Source: an uncultured Lachnospiraceae bacterium (GTDB lineage Bacteria; Bacillota_A; Clostridia; Lachnospirales; Lachnospiraceae). From it: DNA of 13,007 bases. This document shows positions 9,001 through 12,554 of this stretch, in pieces. The stretch covers positions 1 through 13,007 of the forward strand of contig CADBNG010000356.1 of the NCBI GenBank assembly GCA_902795985.1, written 5' to 3'. Below the pieces are notes generated by a model. That model did no database searches, was not told where the DNA came from, and worked only from the letters and a program-made list of their open reading frames with translations. Position 1 is the stretch's first letter. Every line of letters begins with the position of its first letter. The position numbers and the translations under genes were made by a program.

Positions 9001-9660
9001 GAACAGTTTGCCATAGTCTCTGGCAAATCTTACGCCGCCGCCATATCCGTCCGTGCCCCAGTTCTGCTCGGCCCTGTTGCCGGCAATCGTTACATAGTAG
9101 AGCGTAACGCTGGCGTTCTTCCAGATATCGATGCCTCCGGCATGGTTTGAACTGTAGCCGCCTGTTATAAGGCCGCCGTAATAAGTTTTATTTTCAGTTC
9201 TTGCCCCGTTTTCATCGGAAACCCACCCTTTTGCAGAGTGCGCGTTTTCGCAGTTAAGATTCGGCTGTTCTTTTGTTCCGCCGTAGATGGTAAGCGACGC
9301 GTTTTCGTCGACATAGATCACTTCGCCGTCACTCTTATGCCCGGTGAGTCCCCTGTCAATCGCGCAGCCGTTAAGTTCTATATAAACCGTTTTGCCTTCT
9401 TTGATCGTAAGCCTTGAAGCCGGCTTCCAGTCCGACTCGATGCCCATCCCTGTTCCGAGGTTCTGCGCCATTTCCAGCGCCTGCTCAGGTGTGGATGCGC
9501 TCTGCCTGGTGCCGTTTGCGTCATAGTAGTATGCATTTCCGGCAGCATATACCGGTTCCGCATTAAATGCGGATAAAACAGGCATTACCATTGCCGCGCA
9601 AACAAGCACGGCGAGCAGTTTTTTTACGGTGTATTTTAAATGAGCGTTTTTCTTAGCCAT
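1..9660 (-). CDS. Giant SLH-anchored surface protein with beta-helix and lipase-like domains (3' end outside window)
   Basis: One unbroken minus-strand frame of 3,220 codons runs from ATG at 9660 to the window edge without a stop, so the protein exceeds 340 kDa and its C-terminus is missing. The start is fixed by a signal peptide right after it, an AGGAAGG site 10 nt upstream and a consensus promoter. Order by residue: signal peptide 1-39; beta-helix about 90-455; lipase-3-like hydrolase about 578-1145; unassigned region about 1146-1865; CHB_HEX_C/Fn3-associated-like about 1866-1966; second Gly-rich beta-helix about 2012-2190; Ig/MBG-like about 2272-2362; GHxW repeats about 2406-3015; Big_2 about 3020-3095; SLH at 3099-3148 and 3157-3208. 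SLH domains bind pyruvylated secondary cell-wall polymers, so the protein should sit on the cell surface with its N-terminal modules outward. Binding and hydrolysis of a host or dietary substrate is inferred; the substrate is unknown. Codon use differs from the plus-strand genes (more ATA, ACA, AGA). Confidence 0.93.
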   Translation of the reverse strand, partial: MAKKNAHLKYTVKKLLAVLVCAAMVMPVLSAFNAEPVYAAGNAYYYDANGTRQSASTPEQALEMAQNLGTGMGIESDWKPASRLTIKEGKTVYIELNGCAIDRGLTGHKSDGEVIYVDENASLTIYGGTKEQPNLNCENAHSAKGWVSDENGARTENKTYYGGLITGGYSSNHAGGIDIWKNASVTLYYVTIAGNRAEQNWGTDGYGGGVRFARDYGKLFMNYSNIIYNCAYNDGGGVYVNGGAGSKRADYCQLRMTQSHIDYNCCEDNGGGVAVDGKKFKIVGDAALISDVSSIPAKDAWQSGCSFGGAYYNDSEYGSTIAFNKVWNSDSSGGGGGVYIWNCKNTVNGVNIIGNAAERGGNGGGVFTKDSEEVITHCNIFHNSADKHGGGIYVNNKLTTVSNSTVFGNTTAKNGGGIWIDSDVDMVAQGKLIIRGNTSSESGDNNIFLRGGTFSDSYIVASGLSNDAYLGITVDQGHSKLVACGPTRKSGDLNKGETFDQRCFVSDNNAYYLYWNCETNPWYDPTATDLSGQESFYRWVVAADVSKMPSGYSSGGKPESVVFTPDEGSGTKKSEEKYSVGDIEYDLLQGMFEMPSFVDADADLDQTFFYSDGYFLGDPKVYNEHLATMSFALALSASYSNKGNEESGDGLYYANGGSVYYPVKINNVVQFFKNIGIREEDISINEYNFEKPGTETMGVSIGSKTIGDKTLVVLGTRGAGYEAEWAGNVTVGASGEAAGFSSAATIAFSELENYLDEHNIIGASPDTIFWLSGYSRGGATANLTAKRIIDKYDNNGTHTFAYPLEAPQGGLDSEERFPEAYYCIHNVVNNEDIVTYVAPSEMGFKRYGVDHFVPGTAADSSNVQRLITSVSIKDDSGTIIKTIPVTKYRDNSPAVGDAYKAIRNEMVKQLHAVDDQIVYDDYFNEATLYFIDNTINGDNKASLIAEATGERTLGVDTAAQYIPKLFEYLQSYGFNYATKNNQKTDDFRRFYSTEKIAGDISFQQAVSVLCGIAFSLDAKSMEGMMDVFGNLMDRIDKQGLYLKGFWRNNSEWDEYNSYSEISGGKIDAVINDLWNCVATRDEMKGYKSLYDVMDESLVDQIKAVWRPLVFPLLYFAHTDYQKMGSDVVGTIAYNAMRMMQNHYPEVTLSYLRASDSYYQNGNNDSYKDVKQGNINTWAENPVVAVVTHVAEDGTITTETIPEDRFGDGAVLKSEKDSIAFATQEQAYSTTLRCGYVGSTGPKSMFIYNAPLTAEEIRKGCETYPDVAIELYAAYGGGNISNRLVLPVRFDYVGDVCFRSYVLQEYERRFVQTEPESMLVGNTKDIRFRDYVDESYTEEIKDPRTGEVIERRTTHTDFVKWKIYKVINRNEQEEVTDPAVIRQIAGKNFDISSENTTVQMMGQDLYLEPVFREYYRIKRAEIAPAPVSRTNPLLPKVTYYTFFDENGSLVDSTVTPVKINWEQEDLVEGNTYNFRAVVRDLTYEEACPVVENPEQAPGFWFEENAQVKVVGTYLTGGDAEAANYSGELVMSENRAKVQIFAPFDISNAWSIIIHPYDIVTGEHFAPELYVYRCAREESADELGIPVFANRKLVSWVKDEENSDNTHSEYTANYVPVVDRIEVIVTGNASIGEARPSVTGLKIHSGERSWYITDEQYLSSKWRSSMNGIPDGTVPATPDNELVEPGERIEGEYVLDMNGTPVVDSDGSVQIISGQFAFSDDVQIVVEDELWREIEVSSATVTDTSVEQEEWDYSVRLNVLYEPARRIVTDVGDSGLMVFNYGTTPEQIATKLTGLKIPVTLGGYDSPTVQLPESKGEVMTAAPRDLSGYDMTETERQQFTVPCPLVSEEYDLGSFNYKDISVLVGAAPQASTPDIYPESGVYEESADVFIYHDSYDAEIMYAVKAVEATFDEDGSETTEEPAFEPEDFEESDYPYIHIGEQYIGQRVYVCAYAKKEGRSNSNRVIHSYRIMTTYEETDYVDQNGEEQTPELAMQLIGSDTDITYLSDNDTGWYAAAEDLTIEGRVVVEGDVNLILCDGVTLNIPKGISIPEDSSLTIWRQAGTETGTLIAGAEADDGKAGIGTVGAEAGGSIVINGGNITAAGGMNNAGIGGNGKAQITINAGEVNATGGQNGAGIGSGEGDITINGGAVTATGGENGAGIGASAGTSESTITISGGSVEAYGMDGKPGIGGESENESISISWTDRDHDFIYATSFSGSGGLSVEKPFAFEDDAEKLTVTLEEVEEMTGRKLVPSDHKHRYGFTADGPVMTAVCEGVQCPDADKEYSITLEAENAEYDENEHGATIEGLAEFNEATQLGVSTDNIKYKDKEGQQVEGVPVEVGEYTAELTLGKGDKAATASVEFEITQIQWSEPEYIWSEDNKTVTASRYKTAKPDEKETETVDAASEVISEADCEHAGSVKYTAVFENEAFAEQEKTAAVPALGHDWSDWVTVKAASESEEGLKTRTCRRNPEHVEEEIIPVQPHEHALDKTAAKAATCTADGNIEYWTCSSCGKIYSDETAQTEIKAGDTVILRTGHDWSNWSVTQAATCTEAGVEERVCANDPSHTESRQIAATGHEWSEWAEATPATCEERGLDERHCVHAGCSEKQTRETEATGHVWGDWNRTADATCEEAGEEERVCEKNSEHIEKRAVPALGHDWLEWQVTLEPTEEAEGQEKRTCSANPDHEETRPIPALTHVHDLTEYVRVEPECEQYGNIQYWYCEGCGRYYLDEDATTETYQEFTLIEPLGHDWDDWFTTIEPTCNAKGEEMHICLRDSGHEETRATPELLHVPGPAVEEFVHEPGCTESGSKEIVYYCVNGGEEMSRLHIELPATGHIDLDYIPPVAATCEEDGKTGYYYCNDCGRMYEEADCAKQLNEQDIIVPKTGHRWSEWVTTIEGTCEEDGARVRVCENNPAHIMSEIIYATGHTLDRIEAAAPGCETDGNNEHYHCSKCGKYFSDEEGRNELQESDVVIPASGHKWDSGVVTTKPTPDKPGMIKYTCTVCQATRTEPVQYVAPKKITLDKTSADLAVGETLKLKATITPSDATDKTVTWTSSDPSVATVDGNGKVRAVTYGKATITAKTVNGKKATCRIQTRFSDVDDPGRSYYEAVYWAVDNGITKCTKTFKPDDTVTRGEFVAFIWRLAGQPKSSAKINMTDVNSKTQFYDAIRWAVGKGIIKGYKDKTFKPENGVTRGEAATMLWRYAGKPNPKTTQSPFP
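37..366 (-). other. Two SLH cell-wall anchoring domains (a third probably beyond the edge)
   Basis: SLH1 (residues 3099-3148) starts FSDVDDPGRSYYEAVYWAVD and holds TFKPDDTVTRGEFVAFIWRL. SLH2 (3157-3208) starts NMTDVNSKTQFYDAIRWAVG and holds TFKPENGVTRGEAATMLWRY. Both keep the F-x-P-x-x-x-V-T-R-G-E core, which contains the TRGE-type motif that contacts pyruvylated secondary cell-wall polysaccharide. SLH domains usually come in threes; the remaining residues (KPNPKTTQSPFP) look like the linker before a third. This gives a non-covalent anchor to the cell wall. Confidence 0.93.
376..603 (-). other. Big_2 (bacterial Ig-like) domain
   Basis: Residues about 3020-3095 read KKITLDKTSADLAVGETLKL, then ATITPSDATDKTVTWTSSDP, SVATVDGNGKVRAV and YGKATITAKTVNGK. 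This is a textbook Big_2 pattern (V-x-L-x-x-x-x-L-x-x-G-x-x-x-x-L-x-A-x-x-x-P ... W-x-S-S-x-x-x-V-A-x-V). It forms a rigid stalk directly before the SLH domains. Confidence 0.92.
616..2445 (-). repeat. Array of about 13-14 GHxW repeats with regular Cys/His spacing
   Basis: Residues about 2406-3015 are tandem units built as 'A-T-C-x-x-x-G-x-x-x-x-x-C ... P-A-(T/L)-G-H-x-W-x-x-W'. Two kinds can be seen. Short units (about 40 residues) have C-x9-C-x5-H, for example CTEAGVEERVCANDPSH, CEEAGEEERVCEKNSEH, CNAKGEEMHICLRDSGH and CEEDGARVRVCENNPAH. Long units (about 50 residues) have C-x10-C-x2-C-G, for example CTADGNIEYWTCSSCG, CEQYGNIQYWYCEGCG, CEEDGKTGYYYCNDCG and CETDGNNEHYHCSKCG. Most units then carry the GH of GHxW, giving four possible metal ligands each. 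Some lack the first Cys (units with SEEGLKTRTC and TEEAEGQEKRTC). Such repeats are common in Firmicutes surface proteins; the function is not known to me. Confidence 0.85.
2575..2847 (-). other. Ig/MBG-like beta-sandwich domain
   Basis: Residues about 2272-2362 run from YSITLEAENAEYDENEHGA through GVPVEVGEYTAELTLG to ATASVEFEIT. The sequence 'Y-x-x-x-x-x-x-x-x-x...V-x-x-G-x-Y-t-A-x-l-x-x-G...a-x-x-x-F-x-I' is typical of MBG-like or bacterial Ig-like spacer domains of Gram-positive surface proteins. It probably acts as a stalk module. The family assignment is from pattern only. Confidence 0.5.
3085..3625 (-). repeat. Second Gly-rich beta-helix with (G/N)AGIG repeats
   Basis: Residues about 2012-2190 start with LTIEGRVVVEGDVNLILCDG and then show about four imperfect repeats of 24-30 residues. 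Each has the plan (N/G)AGIG, then Gly-rich, then x-I-T-I-(N/S)-(G/A)-G-x-(V/I)-x-A-x-G-G. Examples are GSIVINGGNITAAGGM, AQITINAGEVNATGG, GDITINGGAVTATGG and STITISGGSVEAYG. This pattern is frequent in large secreted Clostridia proteins and fits a short parallel beta-helix or solenoid. It is distinct from the N-terminal beta-helix in repeat length and in its conserved residues. Function is unknown. Confidence 0.75.
3763..4065 (-). other. CHB_HEX_C / Fn3-associated-like domain
   Basis: Residues about 1866-1966 begin APQASTPDIYPESGVYEES, continue with ADVFIYHDSYDAEIMYAV, and end QRVYVCAYAKKEGRSNS followed by a closing strand. 'P-x-a-x-P-x-G-x-Y...V-x-i-x-x-x-x-x-a-x-I-x-Y-t' followed by 'a-x-a-x-k-x-G-x-x-x-S' is the usual pattern of the chitobiase C-terminal/Fn3-associated domain found in many surface glycosidases and adhesins. 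An acidic insertion (TFDEDGSETTEEPAFEPED) splits the usual core. The role is probably structural or carbohydrate contact. Confidence 0.6.
4066..6225 (-). other. Central region of the giant protein, no recognised family
   Basis: Residues about 1146-1865 continue the same frame with ordinary coding character, but I recognise no named domain. The composition is acidic and rich in beta-strand-forming residues, with pieces such as VKINWEQEDLVEGNTYNFRA, FWFEENAQVKVVGTYLTGG and VQIFAPFDISNAWSIIIHP. It most resembles a string of Ig-like or jelly-roll linker domains. It links the hydrolase module to the C-terminal repeats and may help substrate binding. No transmembrane segment is visible. Confidence 0.5.
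6226..7929 (-). other. Lipase class 3-like alpha/beta-hydrolase domain
   Basis: Residues about 578-1145 resemble the lipase-family (alpha/beta-hydrolase) domains of large Clostridia surface proteins. The nucleophile elbow is GYSRGG with Ser775 (codon 7336-7338), after the strand DTIFWLS. Upstream is the strand TLVVLGTRGAGYEAEW, which in this family sits near the oxyanion hole. The motif VVNNEDIVTYVAP gives a candidate acid at Asp832 (7165-7167), matching the N-x-x-D-x-V motif of class 3 lipases. The catalytic His is less clear: His851 in GVDHFVPG and His911 in KQLHAVDD are both possible. The helical stretch around residues 930-1145 may be a lid or a C-terminal extension. Lipid ester or acyl-ester hydrolysis is inferred from the fold; the substrate cannot be read from the sequence. 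Confidence 0.75.
8296..9393 (-). repeat. Right-handed beta-helix domain with GGG(V/I) turns
   Basis: Residues about 90-455 repeat a pattern of Asn/Gly turns and beta-strands ending in GGGVRF, GGGVYV, GGGVAV, GGAYYN, GGGVYI, GGGVFT, GGGIYV and GGGIWI. The last four turns lie about 26-27 residues apart, and insertions lengthen earlier rungs. Between turns sit typical solenoid strands such as SNIIYNCAYN, STIAFNKVWN and GVNIIGNAAE. This matches pectate-lyase-like or polymorphic-outer-membrane-protein-like parallel beta-helices of surface adhesins and polysaccharide-binding proteins. At DNA level the turns appear on the plus strand as CCGCCGCC runs near 9030, 8950, 8845, 8650, 8570, 8490 and 8410. 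No polysaccharide lyase catalytic residues are recognisable, so binding or spacing is more likely than catalysis. Confidence 0.82.
9544..9660 (-). other. Sec signal peptide of the giant surface protein
   Basis: Residues 1-39 have a basic N-region (MAKKNAHLKYTVKK), a hydrophobic core (LLAVLVCAAMVMPVL) and a probable signal peptidase I site after PVYA, before AGNAYYY. The core cysteine lacks a proper lipobox (no L-[AS]-[GA]-C context), so lipoprotein processing is unlikely. This supports the start at 9660 and export to the cell surface. Confidence 0.9.
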
Positions 9661-9667
9661 TCGAATA

Positions 9668-9677
9668 CTTCCTTCCT
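9668..9677 (-). promoter_or_regulatory. Ribosome binding site of the giant surface protein
   Basis: The minus strand reads AGGAAGGAAG here. The AGGAAGG core ends 10 nt before the ATG at 9660, a good distance. It supports this start codon. Confidence 0.8.
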
Positions 9678-9703
9678 GTTAGTTTGCTATAATTTATATG
9701 TTT

Positions 9704-9731
9704 ATTATATTTACATTAAGCGAGGTGTCAA
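9704..9731 (-). promoter_or_regulatory. Perfect consensus sigma-A promoter for the giant gene
   Basis: On the minus strand, TTGACA (9726-9731) and TATAAT (9704-9709) both match the housekeeping consensus at all six bases, with a 16-bp spacer. Transcription should start near 9697, giving a leader of roughly 37 nt with the ribosome site inside it. There is no extended -10 TGn. Such a strong promoter suggests high expression unless it is repressed, and a perfect inverted repeat overlaps the -35 box. Confidence 0.85.
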
Positions 9732-9748
9732 ACGAAACATCGACACCT
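9723..9748. promoter_or_regulatory. Perfect inverted repeat over the -35 box, candidate operator
   Basis: AGGTGTC (9723-9729) and GACACCT (9742-9748) form a perfect 7-bp inverted repeat separated by 12 bp (centre to centre 19 bp, about two helical turns). The left arm covers four bases of the TTGACA box of the giant gene. That geometry fits a dimeric repressor that blocks RNA polymerase. No regulator gene is in the window. It is not followed by a T-run on either strand, so a terminator is unlikely. Confidence 0.5.
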
Positions 9749-9780
9749 TTCCGGCCCGATCCCCGGACGGAGGCCGTATC

Positions 9781-9795
9781 AGGGAGACCCTCCCT
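9781..9795 (+). other. Small perfect hairpin AGGGAG-ACC-CTCCCT
   Basis: AGGGAG and CTCCCT form a 6-bp stem with a 3-nt loop, followed by only two further T residues before CGA. It resembles a weak intrinsic terminator, but no plus-strand gene ends upstream. It lies upstream of the plus-strand promoter candidate, so it could insulate the two transcription units. Role uncertain. Confidence 0.3.
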
Positions 9796-9823
9796 TTCGA
9801 TCCGCGTAATTCTTCCTTTTTCA

Positions 9824-9852
9824 AAGACAAAACATCAATAATATGGTATACT
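9824..9852 (+). promoter_or_regulatory. Candidate promoter for the flippase operon
   Basis: AAGACA (9824-9829) and TATACT (9847-9852) lie 17 bp apart and match the sigma-A consensus at four and five of six positions. Transcription would begin near 9859, leaving a leader of about 70 nt before the GTG at 9931. The leader holds a small hairpin (CCGCC-TGACC-GGCGG, 9891-9905). It is the best plus-strand candidate here but not proven. Confidence 0.4.
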
Positions 9853-9930
9853 GTATCAGTTAATTTTAAGACCGCAGGCAGCGCCCGCCGCCGCCTGACC
9901 GGCGGAAGAACCCTTAAGAGATCTGTCAAC

Positions 9931-11322
9931 GTGCCGAAAAAACTGTTTTCATTCCTTCAAAACGAATACATCTATTCCATCCTTACCCGGTTTCTGACCA
10001 TCGCGATCGGGATTGTTCAGTCCGTGCTTGTCGCCCGGTACCTTGGAACGGAATTAAAGGGAATCAACGCCTACGTGGGCAGCATCACCTCCGTCGGGTC
10101 GATCATTATCACCTTCGGAATGCACCAGGCCTATCCCTATTTCCGGAAAAAATACGGCAAGGAAAAGATTTACAGGGACTACGTCAGCCTTATCATGCTG
10201 CTGTATTCCTGTTATCTCGCCATCGGTATTGCCCTGGCCTTCACGCTGCCGGTTTCGCTGGAAATCAAAGCGGTTTTCATCCTGATCCCGCTGCTGGGCT
10301 ATTCCAATATTGTTTCCTACGTCACCCTGATCGAACGGCCGAACCTGCGCAATACCTGGTGGACCGCCATCAGCATCTTCGACATTATTTACGTCGCCCT
10401 GCTCTGGATTTTTATTAAAAGGAGCGTATTCTGGGCGATTTCGATCCTGCTGTTCCAGGATCTGTGCAAATGTGTGATCTACACTGTGCTGCTGAAGGTA
10501 AAGCCCCGTTTCCACAAAGGCCTGTTCCCGCTGCTGATCGATCTGGCCAAATTCGGCTTCTTCCCGATGCTGGCGCTTCTGATGACCACCCTGAATTACC
10601 GGATCGACGTACTGATGCTGCGGCAGTACAACATCATCACGGATTCCATGATCGGGATTTACTCCCTCGGTCTTTCCCTTTCCGATAAGATTGTGCTGAT
10701 TCCGGACACCTTAAAAGGCGTCCTGGTCTCCAAGCTGGCCAAGGGAGCCGACGACTACGAGGTCGCCAAGGTCTCGCGTCTGGGCTTCTGGGCTTCCGTT
10801 TTTCTGTGCATCCTGATTTTCATCTTCGGTCAATGGGCGATTAATCTGCTGTACGGGGCGGAATTCTCCGGTGCTTATCCGGTGGTGCTGATCACTTCTT
10901 TCGGCGCCCTGGCCATCAGCTATTTCAAGCTGATCGCCCAGTATAATATCATTCATAAGAAACAGATTCTGAACGTGGCGATGCTGAGCGTCGCAATCGT
11001 TGTGGACGTGGTTCTGAACCTGGCCTTTATCCCCGTCTGGGGCATCGAGGGGGCGGCTCTTGCCACCAGCATCGGAAACCTGGTCTGCGGCGTCGTATTC
11101 ATCGCCTATTTCTGCCGCCGGGCTCATATTTCCGCCGCGGATATGATCCTGATCCGCCGTTCGGATCTGGCCATGCTGAAATCCATCTTCAAAAAGAAGA
11201 AAAAGAAAGCGGCCGCTTCCGGCAGCGGTGAACCGGGGCAGGAAAAAACTCCGGAAGCCGAAAAGGAAGAAAGTCCGGCCGCCGAAACTCCGGAACCTGA
11301 AGAAGGATCCGGCAGGGAATAA
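9931..11322 (+). CDS. Wzx-type polysaccharide flippase (MOP superfamily)
   Basis: A 463-residue polytopic membrane protein of the polysaccharide-transporter (Wzx/RfbX) branch of the MOP flippases, which move lipid-linked glycan units across the membrane. It has about 12 hydrophobic segments. Typical features are the start FSFLQNEYIYSILTRFLTI, LVARYLGTELKGINAYV (33-49), YRIDVLMLRQYN near 223-234, INLLYGAEFSGAYPVVLI near 304-321 and FIPVWGIEGAALATSIGN near 366-383. I chose GTG at 9931 because the conserved N-terminus starts there and no ATG lies between the promoter candidate and it; an ATG at 9640 would overlap the giant gene and its promoter. The ribosome site is weak (AAGAGA, 9 nt upstream). 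The C-terminus has a basic run of six Lys followed by about 35 Glu/Pro/Ala-rich residues, unusual for the family. It is followed after 64 bp by the sulfotransferase-like gene, with no terminator. Confidence 0.85.
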   Translation: MPKKLFSFLQNEYIYSILTRFLTIAIGIVQSVLVARYLGTELKGINAYVGSITSVGSIIITFGMHQAYPYFRKKYGKEKIYRDYVSLIMLLYSCYLAIGIALAFTLPVSLEIKAVFILIPLLGYSNIVSYVTLIERPNLRNTWWTAISIFDIIYVALLWIFIKRSVFWAISILLFQDLCKCVIYTVLLKVKPRFHKGLFPLLIDLAKFGFFPMLALLMTTLNYRIDVLMLRQYNIITDSMIGIYSLGLSLSDKIVLIPDTLKGVLVSKLAKGADDYEVAKVSRLGFWASVFLCILIFIFGQWAINLLYGAEFSGAYPVVLITSFGALAISYFKLIAQYNIIHKKQILNVAMLSVAIVVDVVLNLAFIPVWGIEGAALATSIGNLVCGVVFIAYFCRRAHISAADMILIRRSDLAMLKSIFKKKKKKAAASGSGEPGQEKTPEAEKEESPAAETPEPEEGSGRE

Positions 11323-11386
11323 ATCCGGAACACGAAACAATGTTTTTCAATCAGAAAGGAATTGCCGCAGGCACAGGTTTACAGGT

Positions 11387-12499
11387 ATGATCATCGGAGT
11401 AACCGGCTACGGCGCCACCGGCGCTTCCGCCTGTATGGATCTTATTAAGGAATTTGAAGACGTCCAGTTCTGCAATCCCCATCTGGAATTTCAGCTTCTC
11501 CAGCAGCCGGACGGGATTGAGGATCTGCGCTACCATCTGACGAAAAGCCGCCGGAGGATCAGCGTCAACGCGGCGATCGTCCGGTTCCTGAGACGCTGCC
11601 ATCTGCATGAAAAGGATAAAATCAACGTTCTCACCCATCAGCAGTATGGAAAGCTGTCGGAAGAATATGTGAATTCCCTGGTTCAGGTGACCTGGCAGGG
11701 GAAAAGCTCCGTGGATCCGGAGGATCTGCGCAGCCGGTTTGAAAAGAAAAAATACCGCTATCTGCGCGGAGGCATCGACCGGGTTCTCGGAAAAGTGAAG
11801 CCCGAAGCGGTCTGGCCGCCGTACCGGACACGTTATTTCACCGCCGTCTCCGAAGAGGAATTTGTCGCGGCGACCCGTGAATATCTCGACCGGCTTTTTG
11901 CCGCCAGCGGTTTTGACACCTCGCGGCCGATCATGCTGGAACAGCTGTTCTGCCTGGAGGATCCGACGGAGGGCGGTGATTACTTCGACGATTTCCGTTC
12001 CATCATCGTGGACCGGGATCCCCGGGACGTCTATGTGATGACCAACGGCTATTTTTCCGGCCGCGTCACCAGCTTCATGCCGAACAGCGGGGACGTGCAG
12101 GCATTTATCGATTACTTCCGCGGACTGCACCATTCAAAAAGCAGCGATCCGCGCGTATACTATCTGCAGTACGAGGACCTGATTTACCGTTATGAGGAAA
12201 CGGCCCGGTCCATCGCCGGCTTCATCGGGCTGACCCATACGTCCCCGAAAGAACGTTTCAAACCGGAATGGTCCATCAACAATACGAAAACCTGGCTGAA
12301 GTATCCGGAGTTTGAAAAGGATATCCGGGCTATTGAAGAACAGCTTCCGGATCTCCTGTATCCGTTTGAAGAACGGGAGGCGCATCTGGATTTTGTGCCG
12401 GAAAACACCGGTGTCTTTGACGCGAAACCCGGGGACAAAAAGGATCTTCTTTCCCGGTCCGAAAAGCTTCGGAAAAGCCGGAAGAAAAAGCAGCAGTAA
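11387..12499 (+). CDS. Sulfotransferase-like protein in a glycan operon
   Basis: A 370-residue cytoplasmic protein with sulfotransferase-fold motifs. The N-terminus MIIGVTGYGATGASACMDLI occupies the place of the PAPS 5'-phosphosulfate loop. IIVDRDPRDVYVM (Arg210, Asp211-Pro212, Arg213-Asp214) matches the 3'-phosphate-binding motif R-x-P-R-D. YLQYEDLIYRYEETARSIAG (from Tyr259) and FIGL match the late Y-E-D-L ... F-L-G-L pattern. It would transfer sulfate from PAPS to a sugar or other surface-polymer hydroxyl. The usual Arg/Lys of the 5' loop (as in RSGTT) is not visible; G-Y-G-A-T-G-A-S stands there instead, so a divergent or different-donor enzyme is possible. The start ATG has only a poor ribosome site (AGGT directly in front); an AAAGGA sits 26 nt upstream. 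The tail is Lys/Arg-rich. The position between a flippase and a dehydrogenase supports polymer modification. Confidence 0.7.
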   Translation: MIIGVTGYGATGASACMDLIKEFEDVQFCNPHLEFQLLQQPDGIEDLRYHLTKSRRRISVNAAIVRFLRRCHLHEKDKINVLTHQQYGKLSEEYVNSLVQVTWQGKSSVDPEDLRSRFEKKKYRYLRGGIDRVLGKVKPEAVWPPYRTRYFTAVSEEEFVAATREYLDRLFAASGFDTSRPIMLEQLFCLEDPTEGGDYFDDFRSIIVDRDPRDVYVMTNGYFSGRVTSFMPNSGDVQAFIDYFRGLHHSKSSDPRVYYLQYEDLIYRYEETARSIAGFIGLTHTSPKERFKPEWSINNTKTWLKYPEFEKDIRAIEEQLPDLLYPFEEREAHLDFVPENTGVFDAKPGDKKDLLSRSEKLRKSRKKKQQ

Positions 12500-12523
12500 A
12501 TCGACTTTTACGGAAAGGAACGG

Positions 12524-12541
12524 CCGCGGGATTTTCCGCGG
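12524..12541 (+). other. GC hairpin just upstream of the dehydrogenase start
   Basis: CCGCGG-GATTTT-CCGCGG forms a 6-bp all-GC stem with a 6-nt loop. It ends 13 nt before the ATG at 12555 and directly before the GGGAAGA ribosome site. No T-run follows, so it is not a normal terminator. It may set the translation level of the next gene or processing between genes. Confidence 0.4.
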
Positions 12542-12543
12542 AC

Positions 12544-12550
12544 GGGAAGA
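12544..12550 (+). promoter_or_regulatory. Ribosome binding site of the dehydrogenase
   Basis: GGGAAGA lies 4 nt before the ATG at 12555 (AAGC between), an acceptable but short spacing. A second purine-rich sequence, GGAAAGGAA at 12512-12520, lies on the other side of the hairpin. Confidence 0.45.
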
Positions 12551-12554
12551 AAGC

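Larger units (their letters stand above)
9661..9930. other. Divergent intergenic region
   Basis: These 270 bp separate the start of the giant minus-strand gene from the flippase. The left third (9661-9731) is AT-rich and holds the giant gene's leader and promoter. The right part is GC-richer, with the plus-strand promoter candidate and two hairpins (9781-9795 and 9891-9905). I see no RNA gene or reliable small ORF in it. Confidence 0.75.

Noticed and set aside
8400..9045. Recurring CCGCCGCC runs as microsatellite or regulatory repeats
   Set aside because: They are the codons of the GGG turns of the beta-helix, spaced by rung length.
9640..9930. ATG at 9640 as the flippase start (560 residues)
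   Set aside because: It would overlap the first codons, leader and promoter of the divergent gene. The extra 97 residues are not membrane-protein-like, and flippase similarity begins at 9931.
11228..11386. ATG at 11228 as the sulfotransferase start
   Set aside because: It would overlap the flippase by 95 bp, and the added Lys/Arg-rich residues are a frame-shifted reading of the flippase tail. The fold begins at MIIGVTGYG at 11387.
11323..11386. Terminator between flippase and sulfotransferase-like gene
   Set aside because: Only a short GAAA...TTTC pairing around a T-run is present; there is no GC stem, so read-through as an operon is more likely.
11351..12133. Minus-strand open frames opposite the plus-strand genes (for example 260 codons here, and others at 10054-10515 and 10711-11340)
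   Set aside because: They are complements of well-supported plus-strand genes and have no domain signature of their own.
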